In this document: piece after piece, positions 35,084-47,473 of the stretch | Layout of the letters: each line of letters opens with the position of its first letter | Numbering within the stretch: the stretch's first letter is position 1 | Assembly: GCA_031763025.1 (NCBI GenBank) | Contig: JASSKH010000003.1 | Location: 4,454,718-4,518,717 of the forward strand | Direction of reading: 5' to 3' | DNA length: 64,000 nt | Source of the DNA: Macrocystis pyrifera | Taxonomy: Eukaryota > Sar > Phaeophyceae > Laminariales > Laminariaceae | Position numbers and translations under genes: made by a program | The notes under the pieces: generated by a model | The model's input: the letters and a program-made list of their open reading frames with translations, nothing else | The model's database searches: none | What the model was told of the DNA's origin: nothing

Positions 35084-36391
35084 ACCAACTATTATGGGAA
35101 ATTACTTCTGAGCTCTCAGAACTGGGGTTTTAGGCCGAATATACGCGTTTTACTTGGCGGGAAAGCCAGAAATACCGATAGACTCCTCAAAATGCTCCCC
35201 GTAGTTTTTTGCGAGCTCTCAGGAACAATTTCCCGTTTCTCCAGAGTCCTAATTTGAATTTTGGAGTTGCCAATAGAGTGTCTTCGCAAAAGAAAGAATA
35301 AATCACTTTTCTCTGGAGGGTCAGAAATAAGGCTGTTGGTCAGAACTGGGGCCAGAAATAGTGGATCTTCGAGGATTTTTGATGAAAAATCACGATGTCC
35401 TCAGAACTGGAAATATGGACGAACAGTCCGACGACGACTCTGGAGAAACGGAAAAGTGCTCGAGAAAGCTCTCGGAAAACTAAGGGGGGTATCCTGAGGA
35501 GTCTACCGGTGTTTTTGACAGTCCCGTTGAGTAAATCGCGGGTTTTCGGCGAAAAAAGCCAGTTCTGAGACCCCTCCAAAAATTTCCCATAATAGTTGGT
35601 CTGAGGCTCCAAAAATATGTGGATGAAAAATGAGAACCATCTATTATGGCTTCTGATCGTCAAAACTGGTTTTATATACAAAGTACCAGGTAGTATTGAT
35701 TGGTTGGTTTCGTGACGAGGCGTCCGAGAGCTGTTCTTTTTTTACATGGCTGTGGCCCGCGACTTTTTCATCCAAGTTGTTTCTCGGTTGTCTCGGCGCG
35801 GCTTCGCTCGTCGCGAACGTTTCATAGCGGGCAAGTCGTCCTCCTCGTCGTCATCGAGGTCCGCGATTGCAGCGGCTGCCGCGAGCGTGGTTTCATATTA
35901 ATAGTACTAGAGGATCATCGCCGGCCATGTCGAATCGGCATCGCTGCTGTTGCTCCTCCTGCTGCTGCTGCTCTGCTGCTCCTCCTGCTGCTGCTGCTGC
36001 TGCTGCTGCTAGCTAGCTAGTAACTGCTGCTGACGCTGCTGCTGCTATCGCTTCTAGGTGATTGAGAGGCCATCTCCCACACGAGCACCGTAGGCCGTAC
36101 GTACAGCTAGCCGTTGGTGTGAGGGGAAGGTGTATTTACTGCTGTGGTGGACAGGTGGGCAGCAGAAGGCAGAGCACCCAAAATCCAAATTTCTCAGTTC
36201 CTAGAGGTACGCGACACCGCTCAGAACTGGGCTCAGTTCTGAGAGGATTTGCTGATTTCTGCCCCCTCCAGGAACTGAGACCAAAAATATCGATGTTTTT
36301 CTGACCCATAATAGATGGTTCTTATTTCTGAGCGTCGGAGATCGCTGAAAAATCCAGAAATAAAGTCTCAAAAATTCCCATAATAGTTGGT
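35084..36391. repeat. Nested inverted repeats (foldback cluster)
   Basis: CCAACTATTATGGGAAATT at 35087 is mirrored by AATTTCCCATAATAGTTGG at 35580 and again by AATTCCCATAATAGTTGG at 36373. Between them GAACCATCTATTATGG (35634) is mirrored by CCATAATAGATGGTTC (36306). GAGCTCTCAGAACTGGG and CTCAGTTCTGAGA-type words recur throughout. At least two related MITE-like units appear to be nested or adjacent. No coding evidence. Confidence 0.6.
35940..36060. repeat. CTG/GCT microsatellite
   Basis: Largely uninterrupted (CTG)n blocks with CTC and TAGC interruptions. Frames through it are Leu or Ala runs. Confidence 0.85.
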
Positions 36392-36474
36392 CTTACCAAA
36401 TTATGTGCCTGACGAGTTTTATACGGACGTCGGGTGTAGGCGATATTTTCGCTATACGTGGTCCGCAACACACA

Positions 36475-36512
36475 AATATATGCTTGGGGTATTTTTACCC
36501 CAAGCATATATT
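36475..36512. other. Perfect 16-bp hairpin
   Basis: AATATATGCTTGGGGT (36475-36490) and its exact complement (36497-36512) are separated by ATTTTT. It lies about 110 bp upstream of a candidate start codon at 36627. An isolated palindrome with no known class. Confidence 0.7.
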
Positions 36513-36626
36513 GTTACAATGTGTTCTCTTTTTTGTTGGTAGAGCCGAATTTCGTGGACAAGATTGGACACACCTCAGACATAGCCTGTCTCCTGTACTC
36601 GGTCATCCGATCATCACGACGCCGCC

Positions 36627-36932
36627 ATGAGCAACAACAGCGGCGGTGGACGCGACGACTTGGTTGAATGCATAGGGCAGACAGGTTCTCCCGTGGTCGG
36701 GGACGGGCGGATGCCCGGGATGCCCGGGTTTAGCGACACCAGTCCAGAATCCAGTGTTCCGGCTAGGCGTCTCGACGATGGAGTCGCCCCAAATCCATGC
36801 CCCCAACAAGCCGTGCCACCCACCCTATCCGGCAACAAGCGGGTAGCGGTCGGCGCGCCGGATGCCCGGACAGGAGGAGGAGCCGCTTGGCGGCCACTTC
36901 ATGTCGGCGCCATCGCCGTAACATGGGTTCTG
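36627..36932 (+). CDS. Candidate first exon of an unidentified plus-strand gene
   Basis: ATG in strong context (GCCGCCATGA) opens MSNNSGGGRDDLVECIGQ and stays open for 102 codons: a Gly/Pro-rich segment ending WRPLHVGAIAVTWVL, which may begin a membrane helix, just before the donor-like GGT|GTGAGC. Without splicing the frame stops at TGA inside that donor. A possible second exon at about 37573, after GCAATTCAG, has the right phase. The opposite strand also has open frames, as expected at this GC content. No family recognised. Confidence 0.4.
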
Positions 36933-36939
36933 GTGTGAG

Positions 36940-38200
36940 CTCTACCTACCACAGCAGCAGCAGCAGCAGCCACGTCCTCTAGCCCATGTGATGTACGTAC
37001 GTGCTTGACTTGCTGGAGGGTGACGTGGACTGTTACCTAATTAATCAGACTCTTCATAATACACCCCAGTTTTATATCTCAGGTGCTTCTGGCAAAAAAG
37101 GCGATATTGAGTTTTATATTGATGGATTTGCCCATACGGAAATCGCGATATTGAATTTGACGTAAAGATTCGAAATATCGCCCTCTCTTGAGTTTTATAT
37201 ATGTCTAAATGTGGCACTTATTACACCAGCAGGAGCACACAGCAGCAGTAAGTAGTACCCGTACCTGTATCCAGGTGTACCCGACACCTGTCATATCGTA
37301 TTCAACAGTACACAACACGAGCCACCGCTACAGGCTTCTCTGCTACGTCTTTATACACCACGCTGATGACTACGGGTACAATACAGCAATCGCTCAGGGC
37401 TGGGACCGGTATACGCTCTTGGACAAGGGGTGGCTGTTCGCTTGAGAACTAAGCTCCGGCGAGCATGCACAGATAATAGAGCAGCCAGTGTTTCATACCA
37501 GGGATCTTCGTAGACCCGCTCGCGATGAGCAGGGCAACACACTGCTGCTGTTGCCGACACTGCAATTCAGCTCGCCAACATGTGGCTACATGCTACAGGC
37601 AGCAGGCAGAGGAGCAAAACGCTCCACCCCCTTGACTTCTACAACGAACGGATGGCCGGAGCAAGAGGCGGCCTAGGGGCGCAGGGACATTGCAGCACAG
37701 CAGAGCGCAAAACGCACAAGCGTAATACGGGTGCGTGCGGAGGGATGATAAACTATTAAAAACATAGCTGTATAGTATTAACAATTAATAGTTTGTGCCG
37801 CCTGCGTAAAAAAAAACTTCCTGTTCCTTTGGGCACACACACGCAAAACTATCTTCTTAGACTTTTCTGCCCGTGTTTGATCGTCTCACCACATAAGTTT
37901 CCGGCAAAACAGCAGCAGCAGCGGCAGCAGTCAGTGTTGTTGACGCAGTTGGTGTGGTGATGGGGTGATTCGATGATGATGGTGAAACAGCCACCGAAGG
38001 AGCGGGCAAGGAAGGCCGTGGGTGAGGGTCAAGAGGTCCAAGTGAATAATGTCGAGTATATATGACAAACGCTCAATGGGAATGATAGGATGAGGGACTC
38101 ACTCAAATTTTTCCCAGAGACGTAGCTCTCAACCAATATAGTCAATGTTCCCAGTGACGTGCGTAGTCACTGTTCCCAGTGACGTATTCACTGGGCTCTC
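36940..38200. other. No certain gene
   Basis: Holds short CAG tracts (36954-36970, 37911-37930), two GATATTGAGTTTTATAT words near 37105-37195, and a GC-rich block at 37480-37740 open in several frames (best plus-strand reading ANMWLHATGSRQRSKTLHP). Not strong enough for a call. TTCCCAGTGACGT is repeated at 38147 and 38171. Confidence 0.4.
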
Positions 38201-38206
38201 AACCAA

Positions 38207-38890
38207 TATGTATACGTATATTTGTCAAATTTTCGTACTTTCGCCAACTTTTCTCTTCGCACGAGCACTTTTAGGCAAAACACTGAGTACACGGACACGG
38301 GAAGCCCTGCCGGACACATTGGTCTAGGTCTCGGCGCGATCCGTGCACTCTGAAGCGCGTGGCGGGCGCTCAGAGTTTTTTTCCGGCGGGAGTGGATAAG
38401 ACGATTTCCCTGGTTTCAGTAAGAAGAGGCCTTATATGTATACGTATATTTGTCAAATTTTCGTACTTTCGCCAACTTTTCTCTTCGCACGAGCACTTTT
38501 AGGCAAAACACTGAGTACACGGACACGGGAAGCCCTGCCGGACACATTGGTCTAGGTCTCGGCGCGATCCGTGCACTCTGAAGCGCGTGGCGGGCGCTCA
38601 GAGTTTTTTTCCGGCGGGAGTGGATAAGACGATTTCCCTAGTTTCAGTAAGAAGAGGCCTTATATGTATACGTATATTTGTCAAATTTTCGTACTTTCGC
38701 CAACTTTTCTCTTCGCACGAGCACTTTTAGGCAAAACACTAGGTACACGGACACGGGAAGCCCTGCCGGACACATTGGTCTAGGTCTCGGCGCGATCCGT
38801 GCACTCTGAAGCGCGTGGCGGGCGCTCAGAGTTTTTTTCCGGCAGGAGTGGATAAGACGATTTCCCTGGTTTCAGTAAGAAGAGGCCTTA
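38207..38890. repeat. 228-bp satellite-like repeat, three tandem copies
   Basis: TATGTATACGTATATTTG starts copies at 38207, 38435 and 38663, an exact 228-bp period. The copies differ at only a few positions by eye (for example CTGAGTACAC versus CTAGGTACAC in the third). Each contains CCAACTTTTCTCTTCGCACG, a GC-rich middle (GTGGCGGGCGCTCAGAG) and TTTCAGTAAGAAGAGGCC at the end. No shared long frame. Confidence 0.9.
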
Positions 38891-40350
38891 CTTTGTATGT
38901 ACGTATCGGTACATACATGCATTGTCATGCTGTCTGTTTTCTCCCCTAGGCTCCCACGAGCTGTGAGCACACAGCTCAAACATATACCAGGTACACAACA
39001 GACAACATGTACAGATCCCAGCGTCCCAACGCTGCCGCCCCCCCGCCCACCCGCCGTGCGTGTGCGACACACCCATATGCGCAGTGTTGCTATGGTTGGT
39101 TGCGTTTGTCGGAGCCTGCAGTCCGCATTCCACCGTTTGCCATAACATACCTGGTACACTTTTTGATCCGTATATACCCAGGATGACGTATATATATATC
39201 CCTGTACATATTTTTTGTGTTGCACGGAGCACGGACCACCGCCTAGAGAACAATAGCCACAGCAGTGCACGGAGCGCGCTTACCTCCAGCTTCCTACAGC
39301 ACCACAACCCTGCTGCCCTGCTGCCCAGCAGCAGCAGTAGTGGGCACACCTTGCGCGTATGGCATGATCGTACTGCGGCTATCACAGTTGGTTTATTCGA
39401 TCGATCACTTGACCACGCCACGAACTAACTATTGCTGTGTGTGATCCAACATTGCCACTGCTCCAGCTGTGCTCAGCACAGTGCGCCAACAGCAGCAGCA
39501 GGCAGGGTACTATGCGCATGTGGAAGATCCGCGCTGGAAGCTCAGTACTACTACTGCTGTAGTTCGTTGTTGTTGCCATCTTCATTGGCCGATACACGTA
39601 TACCTTCCGCAGTGTGTGACCCATTATCCCCGGATCGATATATTTTTCGTCGTCTCGAGCACACACTGTACAACAAAAACAAATCGTTCATACTGCTGTA
39701 CAACAAATTATTCGTACAGCAGCGTTCGTACAAAGCATACTTAGAGCAGTAGTTCTCATTGCTGTGCGTGTCCTACATTGCTGACCGATAGATCCTAGAG
39801 CCAGCTGAAAGGGGGTCAGTACACGTACGTTCCTCGCGTGGCATTCTACAGCAGCAGTACTGCTGTATATGCAGTCGCACCTATTCGAGCTACTCTAGTG
39901 CTGCTGTAGGAGATCGTGCAAAGTGTTTAGATTGCGTAAAAACAGGACGCGCCGGTTGTACGAGCACTATTCTAGCGTAGACGTTTTTACTGCGAGCGAT
40001 AAAATTTTCGTTTCCGAGGTTCGAGTCGCACCATCCACGCTTTTTTTTATATGTCGCTTTTGACTTATTTTGTACCAGGACTACAACAGTAGTATTAATA
40101 ATAATACATTCGTTCACACCTTTTGCTTTTCTGAGCGTATATTATGATATACTACAGTTGTAATACAAGTTGTGTGTGTTTATTTTCCACTTCTGACTTT
40201 TTTTGTACCAGTACATTCATCCACCTTGCTTTTCTGAACGCATAACAGATGTACAAGTTACTTGTGTGTTTTTTACCCACAAGGTCAAGAGTTTGGGCGC
40301 GCTTACGTGTGGCGTGCGTTCACACCTCAACATTTCACAGCTACTCCCAA
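38891..40350. other. No certain gene
   Basis: Two palindromic TACCWGGTA words (38985, 39148), GCAGCAG tracts and frames on both strands without splice support. The 177- and 132-codon minus-strand frames overlap in different phases and look non-coding. Confidence 0.4.
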
Positions 40351-40379
40351 TAGTTGGGAGCAAAGCAAAGTATGTTCGA

Positions 40380-41120
40380 GAAAATACTGATTATTATCGC
40401 AGGTACTTCGTACACTCGCAGTATTTCGGGGTTTTTGTACTCGAGAGTATCTGATGCTGCGAGTACTCGCTGTATTTTGAGGTTCTGTCGATACTACTTC
40501 GTATACTTTCGGGCTCGCACTAATACGGGGTTCGCTACTGCTGCTGGCACGGATACCCCCTGTTGTGCTTCAAGTGTCTCGGGGTTCTGTACCGCGGGTA
40601 GTACAAGTAATCTAGTCTACAGTAGCAGTATTTCGTCCGTTGGTAGTGTTCGTACTGCTGCTTCTTCTGCGAGACTCAGTACCCTCAATATGCCCAGTGT
40701 GTACTTCGAGTATGACGAATACTTCAACCGTCTGTTCACCGCGTCGACAATTCTCGGGCCCAGCGTTCTGCACCAAACACATCCAGATAGTCCCACACGA
40801 GTGGGAGTTGGAGAAAACCACTTTCGCTGGAGACGATTTGAGTACTTAAAGCAGTCTGGCAGTATTTCGAGGTACGCATTTGCGAGGAATATATATCATG
40901 TATGTACTGCGAAATACTCTGGGTATCTCGAGGTTCTGTACTGCGCATATTGCCTTTACTCCCAGTATATTTCGTGTTTCGATACTACTGCGGGTACATA
41001 CTTTCCTGTATTCTCGGGGTTCGGTGCTGCTCACACTCTCATTACTCTCAGTATTTGGGCCTTCTCAGTGCTGGCAGTATTTTTGCCGCCAGTACTCCAA
41101 TATACTCAGTGCTCGGACTA
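40380..41120. repeat. Degenerate repeat field built on GTATTTCGGGGTTCTGTACT
   Basis: Words like CAGTATTTCGGGG, CTCGGGGTTCTGTAC, ATCTCGAGGTTCTGTACTG and GTACTCGCAGTA recur every 40-90 bp. They suppress stops and give a 337-codon plus-strand frame (40354-41367) whose product is Tyr/Ser/Thr-rich with no domain. I treat that frame as a by-product. Confidence 0.55.
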
Positions 41121-41369
41121 CGATTTATTTGTTCTCGAGCATTTTTCTGTGAATGATGTTACCCTGAGCACCAAGAAACATTTATTTTGGGGGAACATAC
41201 ATATTGGTTACAATATGTATGTGCTGTACCTACCTTACTCAACCGGTCACAAAGTACTATGGCGCAACCTCGACCTCGCGCAACTTTTTTGTACGTACGA
41301 ATTAATCGCCGCGAGTCGGCTGGATCAATATATCCACTTACCGCTACCCTATATTATATTATTGTAGTA

Positions 41370-42566
41370 ATGATCCCACACTATAATTCCGTGAACAACT
41401 GTAGTATAATAGTCTGTCCTCAAAAATATGCTGTGTGTTCTTCAGGCTAAAATGATGGGTGGATGCAGGTACTACTTCTACACAACAAGTGTGCAGGGTT
41501 GCATACATACGAATATTATTTCGCTCTTCTTGCGCCACTCCCCTATTCATACGGCACCTCCCGGAGGGGAACCTTGTATTTTATACATTTCGTATCTCGT
41601 GTGTACCACTACTACTTTCGAATCTACACAAAAAGCCTTATAAAATAAATAATATCTATCTAGATATTAAAACAACAGCGAAATAGCAAAAACAGCAACA
41701 AACAGCAACAAACAGCAGCATTAATCACACTTAGAACCAGTATGATACCATTAAAACAACAGAAGTAGCAAAAACAGCAGTAGCAAGCACAGCAACAACT
41801 CATTCCGGAAGAATTATTCACACTTGGAGCCATACCACCCTAAAAAATCAATAACACTTTTAGTCAATCTATAAATATTTGTGAAATGAAAAGGTTTCAA
41901 CATGTTGCAACATCATATCATTATCCCTTGTTCGGGTTAATATAGTATCAGTGCGCAGAATGATTATTTAAAATTGTCCTGTTGACCCGGGCAGCATCCA
42001 GGGGATTACATACTATACAGAATACGCGCGTTCGGTTTATCACAATACTAGTAAAATTCGGTAAAAATGGAATATATAGACAAGACGTACTACTACGCAG
42101 CTTGCAAAGTTGAGTATCACAACTATTTATTCCGTCGAACTCACAGCTGACGTACTTAAAAAATTACGAAATATATATATATATATTTATAACATTTACG
42201 ATCCTCAAATCCCCTCCTCTGTTCACTATTTTCAAGTCTAATTCCATCGATTTTTATCCATCCCCTCCCTAGAATTTCCCACTTTATCCAGGTGAACCAG
42301 AATTTGGATCTCGTATAGCCTAATCAACTCTCAAAGTCATGTTGTAGCCAAGCAGTTAAAACAGAATGTCGCCAGGATTTCACCGACCAATACTTTCTAC
42401 AAGTAATTTTTTTCCAACTCTTTCAATCTGCATGGAGGTCAGTATTATTTTTTATTGTCAAAGGAGGTCAGCATGTCAGCATCTGTCGTTATGTTACGCC
42501 AGCTTGTGGTCAACGCGCCGACCAACGCCTGCAGATAGATCAGGTCCCATATTTCTTTGTTTCATG
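41370..42566. other. No gene; AT-rich with a dispersed repeat
   Basis: 41690-41850 has AACAGCAACAAAC-type repeats. 41990-42150 (GCATCCAGGGGATTA, CGCAGCTTGCAAAGTTGAG, GAACTCACAGCTGACGT) is a diverged copy of 18282-18412, with the same three words in the same order. Nothing coding. Confidence 0.55.
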
Positions 42567-42907
42567 TGTGCAAAGGTAAATCATGAATGGTGCTGTCTGC
42601 CCAGTTGACGGGGCTCGCGGAATAAAGGCAGGCGGCCAAGACCGGCCGGTTCGTTCATGCATATTATCGTGCACGTTGAAGGGAAGATGAAGAGGAAGAT
42701 GAGAGGAAGATGAGAGGAAGATGGGTGCCCACACCAACACAAAAACATGAAAAAAAGGGGTATCCAGAACTCAAAGCCAATTCCCACACGTATCCCCCAA
42801 TGCAATGTCCCGCCATATCTCCGTACCAAATCCAGATCTCCGTACCAAATCTCCGAATAACTATTACTGCTGTCACAAGGAGAGTGATGTCGTGAGTACA
42901 TCTTTCA
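42567..42907 (-). repeat. 3' LTR of the copia element
   Basis: About 341 bp; begins (minus strand) TGAAAGATGTACTC and ends ACA. It contains GGTAAATCATGAATGGTG and AAGACCGGCCGGTTCG in common with the other LTR. It has an extra ACATGAAAA insertion and a longer GAGGAAGATGA repeat. Confidence 0.85.
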
Positions 42908-43858
42908 CTCCCCCTGCTCGTGCCATCACTTTCTTCCTCTATATGAATACAACAACATGAAAAAACCCCATAATATATCCTCCGTACTATACTCCAGATA
43001 AAATCATGCCTTCTCAAAACTATAGTCAACACGCTAGACACACCACAAAGTACAATAGTCCGCAGACTAGATAATTGTAAACTCAAACTATGGCCTCAGC
43101 TAGATCCCCGATCACTTTGTAATACGATTTCAAACTTCTCAAAACAACCGGTCATCCTCAAATCACAAACAACTCAATTCAAATTTAATATAATGTCGCC
43201 AAATAACGGGTGATCAATCCATCATCGTTTCCATCAGTCTCAATTTCAAACATAAATCGTTCAATCATCAAACACACCCGCAAAGTATCGCCAAGTTATC
43301 ACACAGAGAAAGTGTCCTGTCCAACACTCCCATGTACGTCTGTCCTTCTTTATGCTCTCTTAATTCCTCCCTATAAAATCCACTATCGAGCACAGTAACT
43401 GCAGTGTCCTCGACACAAGTTTTCCGCCTCACGAATCCAAGTCAAATATCAAACATATAATTCCTCCCCGTAAAATCCTCTACTACCGCTGTTGAGTTCT
43501 CCACACTACTGTACAACTTTCTCACCAACTTCAAATATCAAATGCTACAGAGCCGTTTGTATTATCCTGGCGTCCCAAGTCAACACAAAAATTCCTCCTC
43601 AAGAATATCATCACACAAAAATAGAACACAAGAAATCCCCAAGACTCTGAAAACCAAACACATTAGACACGGTGGCAAATGCCGCACCAGCAGTAATCAA
43701 ATCATCACACAATTAAGTCGGAATCCGAAACGATATGGCACTACTTGCAATTAGTTACCACAAATTTAAGACTCTTTATGATCCAAAATATCACCACAAA
43801 AACACGTTCAATCAGTCTTCAACACATACAGTCCAAAACAAAAACAACACATAAAACA

Positions 43859-44534
43859 CTATCTCTCACTCCAAATATTCATGACGATGCCCCTGTGGAA
43901 TTCAAACGCCTCCCTGGTTAGTGCCTTTGTGAGAAAATCGGCATGCTGATACGCCGACGGCACATGGCTCACCTTGATCTCGTCCCTCTCCATCAACTCC
44001 CTAAGAAAGTGGTGGCGCACATCAATACACTTCGAGTTCGAGTTAGTGATAGGGTTGCTAGCAAGAGAAATAGCCCCCTCATTATCCTCAAAAACCGGAA
44101 TTAACGGCATGCCAGCATCCGGCAGAAAGAAATGCCAAACCTGCCTGAGGAACAACGCTTCCTTAACTACATCGCCCAACGCGACTTATTCTGCCTCTGT
44201 GGTTGAGGTCGTCACACACTTTTGAGTCCTGGACAACCAAGCAACAGGTCCACCGCAACACACCACAACACCTCCGGTCACACTGCGGCGATCCGCGGCC
44301 TTACTCGCAAAGTCAGCATCCGCAAACGACTGCATACTCAACCCCATTGCACCCCCCTTCTCAGACGAAATCCCCAAGGAACTCGTTCTCCTCACATATC
44401 CCAAAACATCTCGCGCTGCTTCCCAATGCCTCAGCTTCGGGTGGGCACAGTACCTCGCACGCACTGCATTTGCTATGTCTGACCTCGACATCGTCGCCAG
44501 TCACATCAGCGATCCAATCAGTTCACGAAAAGGC
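43859..44534 (-). pseudogene. Copia RNase H
   Basis: CEPFRELIGSLM, then TGA where Trp is usual (about 44500), then LATMSRSDIANAVR, FADADFASKAADRRSVTGG, TTSTTEAE, TAA where Tyr is usual (44186-44188), VALGDVVKEALFLRQ, ISLASNPITNSNSKCIDVRH and HADFLTKALTREAF. This is the complete copia RNase H with two nonsense codons. From 43859 to the 3' LTR is AT-rich non-coding sequence. Confidence 0.85.
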
Positions 44535-45246
44535 TCACACATCCTCTTCATCAACATGAAACTCTCCAAGTCTCACCCCAACTCCAATACCAAGCGGCAC
44601 ACTCTTTCCCCACTCAACATTATACTCCTCCGCTAGCTCCAACGCGTAATTCTCCTGGGAAATAGTCAAACGTCCCGACTCCCAATCTCTCTCATAAAAA
44701 CAACCCGAATACCAGCTGAGCGGGCAAAAGTCTTTAGTAGGCATCATCTCCCCCAGATCCCTGAAAAACTGTTCATATCTCTCCTTCTTCCCGACAGAAA
44801 AGACGTCGTCTACGTGCACTACCAACGTCAGAACGACAATACCATCCTCAATCAGTCTAAAGACACAAGCATCAGCCAAACACTGCTCACATCCTAAAAG
44901 TAACAAAAACCTCCTCAGGTGCGCATGCCACTGCCGAGAAGCTTGCTTCAAGCCGTGAAGACTCTTAGCCAGCTTCACTACCAAGCCAGACATCAAACCA
45001 CATCGCATGTAAACATCAATCCCGTCTTCCAACCTTGAGTTCACAAAAGCTTGCTCTGTCCAAATGGTATATCTCAAGTTCCTGCCCGCAAGCAAAAACG
45101 GCCAACAAACGCACATACGACACCGCAACAGTGGGAGCCAAAACCTCTCCAAAGTCTATATACTGCGTATGCTGATCACCCCTAGCTACCAACCTTGCCT
45201 TGACTTTCGTCGGCCAACCGTATTGATCACACTTCCAGTCATACAC
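44535..45246 (-). pseudogene. Copia reverse transcriptase (RVT_2)
   Basis: VKARLVARGDQHTQYIDFG and FGEVLAPTVAVS in one frame, then LEDGIDVYMRCG, LAKSLHGLKQASRQWHAHL and LVVHVDDVFSVGKKE in another. The catalytic HVDD (usual YVDD) is at 44806-44817. The frameshift lies near 45060-45090. The end of the frame at 44535 is a one-base shift just before CEPFRELIGSL. Confidence 0.85.
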
Positions 45247-45279
45247 CCACTGAGCATCAATCTATTTCTCGATTAATTG

Positions 45280-46330
45280 CTAGTTGGCTATGGTAAAGGT
45301 CCCGGCGCTGAGTAGTCCGTGAAACTCCCGGCACATAGCGTCCTCGAGGAGGTGGAGGTACTGGTAGCGCGAGGAGGTCGCCTCGGCGAAGGTCTTCGGC
45401 ATGCGCAGGTCGCTGCCGTGGCACAGCGGCAATTCCGGACGGTCGTGAGGGGGGCGCTGCTCCATGATGGCGATGTCGATGTCCTCTCGACGCGCAAAGT
45501 GAGCCACAAGGGCGACCGGTACGCTCCCCCCACCTTGCTGCTCCCCCTTACGCGGCATCCCTCCGCCGGGCTCCGCGCGAAGCGTGTTGACCAGGTCCTG
45601 CGTAACAAGAGTCGACAGCAGAACATCCAATCCCGAGAGGGACAGAAGACCGTGGCTGTGGCGGGTGGCATCACCGCCGCCTCGCGTCCCCGCTGATCTG
45701 GTACGGCTGGCGATGCGGACGTCGGCCATATCTCCCGTGCGACCCGGCCGAAGTTCCGTGATCGCCCTACGGGAAAGAGGCGGCATCGCCGACGCAGGAC
45801 GCAGTAGCGGTGTCTCCTCCGGTGGCGGCCCACCTGCAGACGGCCCGGCGGCCCCAGGCAACGGCGCGAGAGGTTGCCGAGGCGCGACCGACGGCGATGT
45901 GAGCGGCGGCGTCGCAAGCGGCAGCCCCGTCCCAGACAACCGAGAGTGTGGGGGCGAGAGAAGCGGCGGCGGCGCAGGGGTAGATGGCGTAGATAATGGC
46001 GGCAGGGGCTGCTGCGTGGCGGGGATCCGAACTCCTCCCCCCTTCCCGGCAGACGCGGCAGGCCCAGAAAACCAAAAAGGGTGGCGGCGCGCCCGTGGCC
46101 GGAACCGAGGCTGAACAGTCGGCGGCGGCGGCGGTGGGGCAGTGGCCAACGGCGTTGGCGGCGAAGCGGCAGACCTCGAAATCCGCACGATGTCCCTGGT
46201 GTGGCACACCTGGCCGGTGGAGGCCTTGAGCACCCGCACCGTGGAACGGCCGTGTTGGTAGCCGTGGCCGAGGAAGTAGCACGTGGTTGACTGGTGTCCA
46301 ACTTGGTCTTTCGCATAACGCGCATCATCC
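45280..46330 (-). pseudogene. Copia Pol linker (integrase tail to RT start)
   Basis: Starts with the integrase tail motif GHQSTTCYFLGHGYQHG and VLKASTGQVCHTRDIV. A Pro/Ser/Arg-rich linker of about 250 residues follows, then MPKTFAEATSSRYQYLHLL.. FHGLLSAGTFTI, the usual entry into copia RT. The high GC of the linker opens long frames on the other strand too; those are shadows. Confidence 0.75.
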
Positions 46331-46702
46331 CCGGCTGGAAAAACAGGAGGACGATGGTGTCGGGCTTGATGCCCGTGAAGGCCTCGTACGGGGAGATGTT
46401 GCCGGGGTTGGCCTTGTGCTGCAGCGGTTGAGGCACCCCGCGATGTACCGCACCGACTCCATCCACAAGCCGTCCCCGCGAGGGTCAACACCAGGGATAA
46501 CGGAAAAATCGGGGATGCCGAACTGCTCCGCCGCGCTGCGGCGGCACACGGTACCGCCCTTCATCAAGCGCCAGATAGCGCTCTCAACGGGCGCGTTCTG
46601 CTGCGGCGTGTCGGGGGCGGCGAACTCGAGACGAATGCCAGCGTCGGCGCAGAAGGCACGAAACTCCGCGTTGGTCCACTCGGTGCCCATGTCGACGCGA
46701 AA
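46325..46702 (-). pseudogene. Copia integrase, second half of core
   Basis: FRVDMGTEWTNAEFRAFC (second catalytic Asp) and PDTPQQNAPVESAIW (catalytic Glu). It continues to LWMESVRYIAGCLNR and then shifts frame; the next part, NPGNISPYEAFTGIKPDT, is in a neighbouring frame at about 46340-46400. Confidence 0.85.
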
Positions 46703-47473
46703 TCACTCGATGTTGGCACGGCGGTACTTGGAGAGGTCGGTGATGGCCACCTTTACTCCAGCAGGAGCAACGGACTTGCGTCGAAGCCCGTAGACCAGGA
46801 CGAACCGCGAATAGCTGTCCAAGACCACCAGCAAGTACATGCTGCCACCGATGGACACGGTTACCTTGCCGCAGAGGTCCAGGTGGAACGTGACCCCCGG
46901 CTCTCGCGCCCTTCCACCAGTCTGCGGTACACCAGCCTTTCGCCCCTTGATCAGCACGCACGGCTCGCACGTCTCCAGTGTGCCGGTGAGCTGGTGCCCC
47001 TGTTGCTTAGCGGTTTCTCTCAGCAAAAAATCGCATAGGTGGCCGGTGCAGCGGTGGTAAAAGTTGATGTCAAACTTTTTGGTCGGGGAACCAACCTTAA
47101 AGGGGCGATTCTTGGGTGCAATCGCAGCAAGCGCACCACACAAAACACCACACAAAACAGCACCACCTTCCACATTGAAAAGGTCATCGTCAAACGCTTG
47201 CACCAAAAACGCAGCCTCCACATCGGAAATAAAAGGGGAGCCTACAGCACGGAGATCCTTTCCGTGAATACTGTCCATCTCTGATTCGTTCATAAGCACG
47301 ACCACCACATTTAACGCCAACTCCAATCCGTCAAGGGTCCGGGGGCCCTGGAAAATCAAACCTAAAGGCGAAGTCACGACGCCTGAATCGGCGGGCGGGA
47401 CTACCAGTCGAAGGTACCACGCCCGCAACGGCGGACGGTAAGCAACCCTCGGACGCCCCGCAAAACGGTTCAT
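46703..47473 (-). pseudogene. Copia integrase, N-terminal zinc domain and first half of core
   Basis: FYHRCTGHLCDFLL through ETCEPCVLIKGRKAG is the GAG-pre-integrase HHCC domain. Then VTFHLDLCGKVTVSIGG (first catalytic Asp) and YLLVVLDSYSRFVLVYGL. The frame ends at TGA (46703-46705) directly after RRANIE, where a Trp would be expected; the same frame continues FRVDMGTEW. Confidence 0.85.

Noticed and set aside
40354-41367. 337-codon plus-strand open frame
   Set aside because: It lies in a degenerate repeat with a recurring stop-free word; the product is Tyr/Ser/Thr-rich without any motif, and the frame starts and ends at no recognisable signal.
45584-46290. Long plus-strand frames opposite the copia Pol linker
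   Set aside because: GC-rich complement of a Pro/Arg-rich linker; Ala/Gly/Arg-rich products with no domain.
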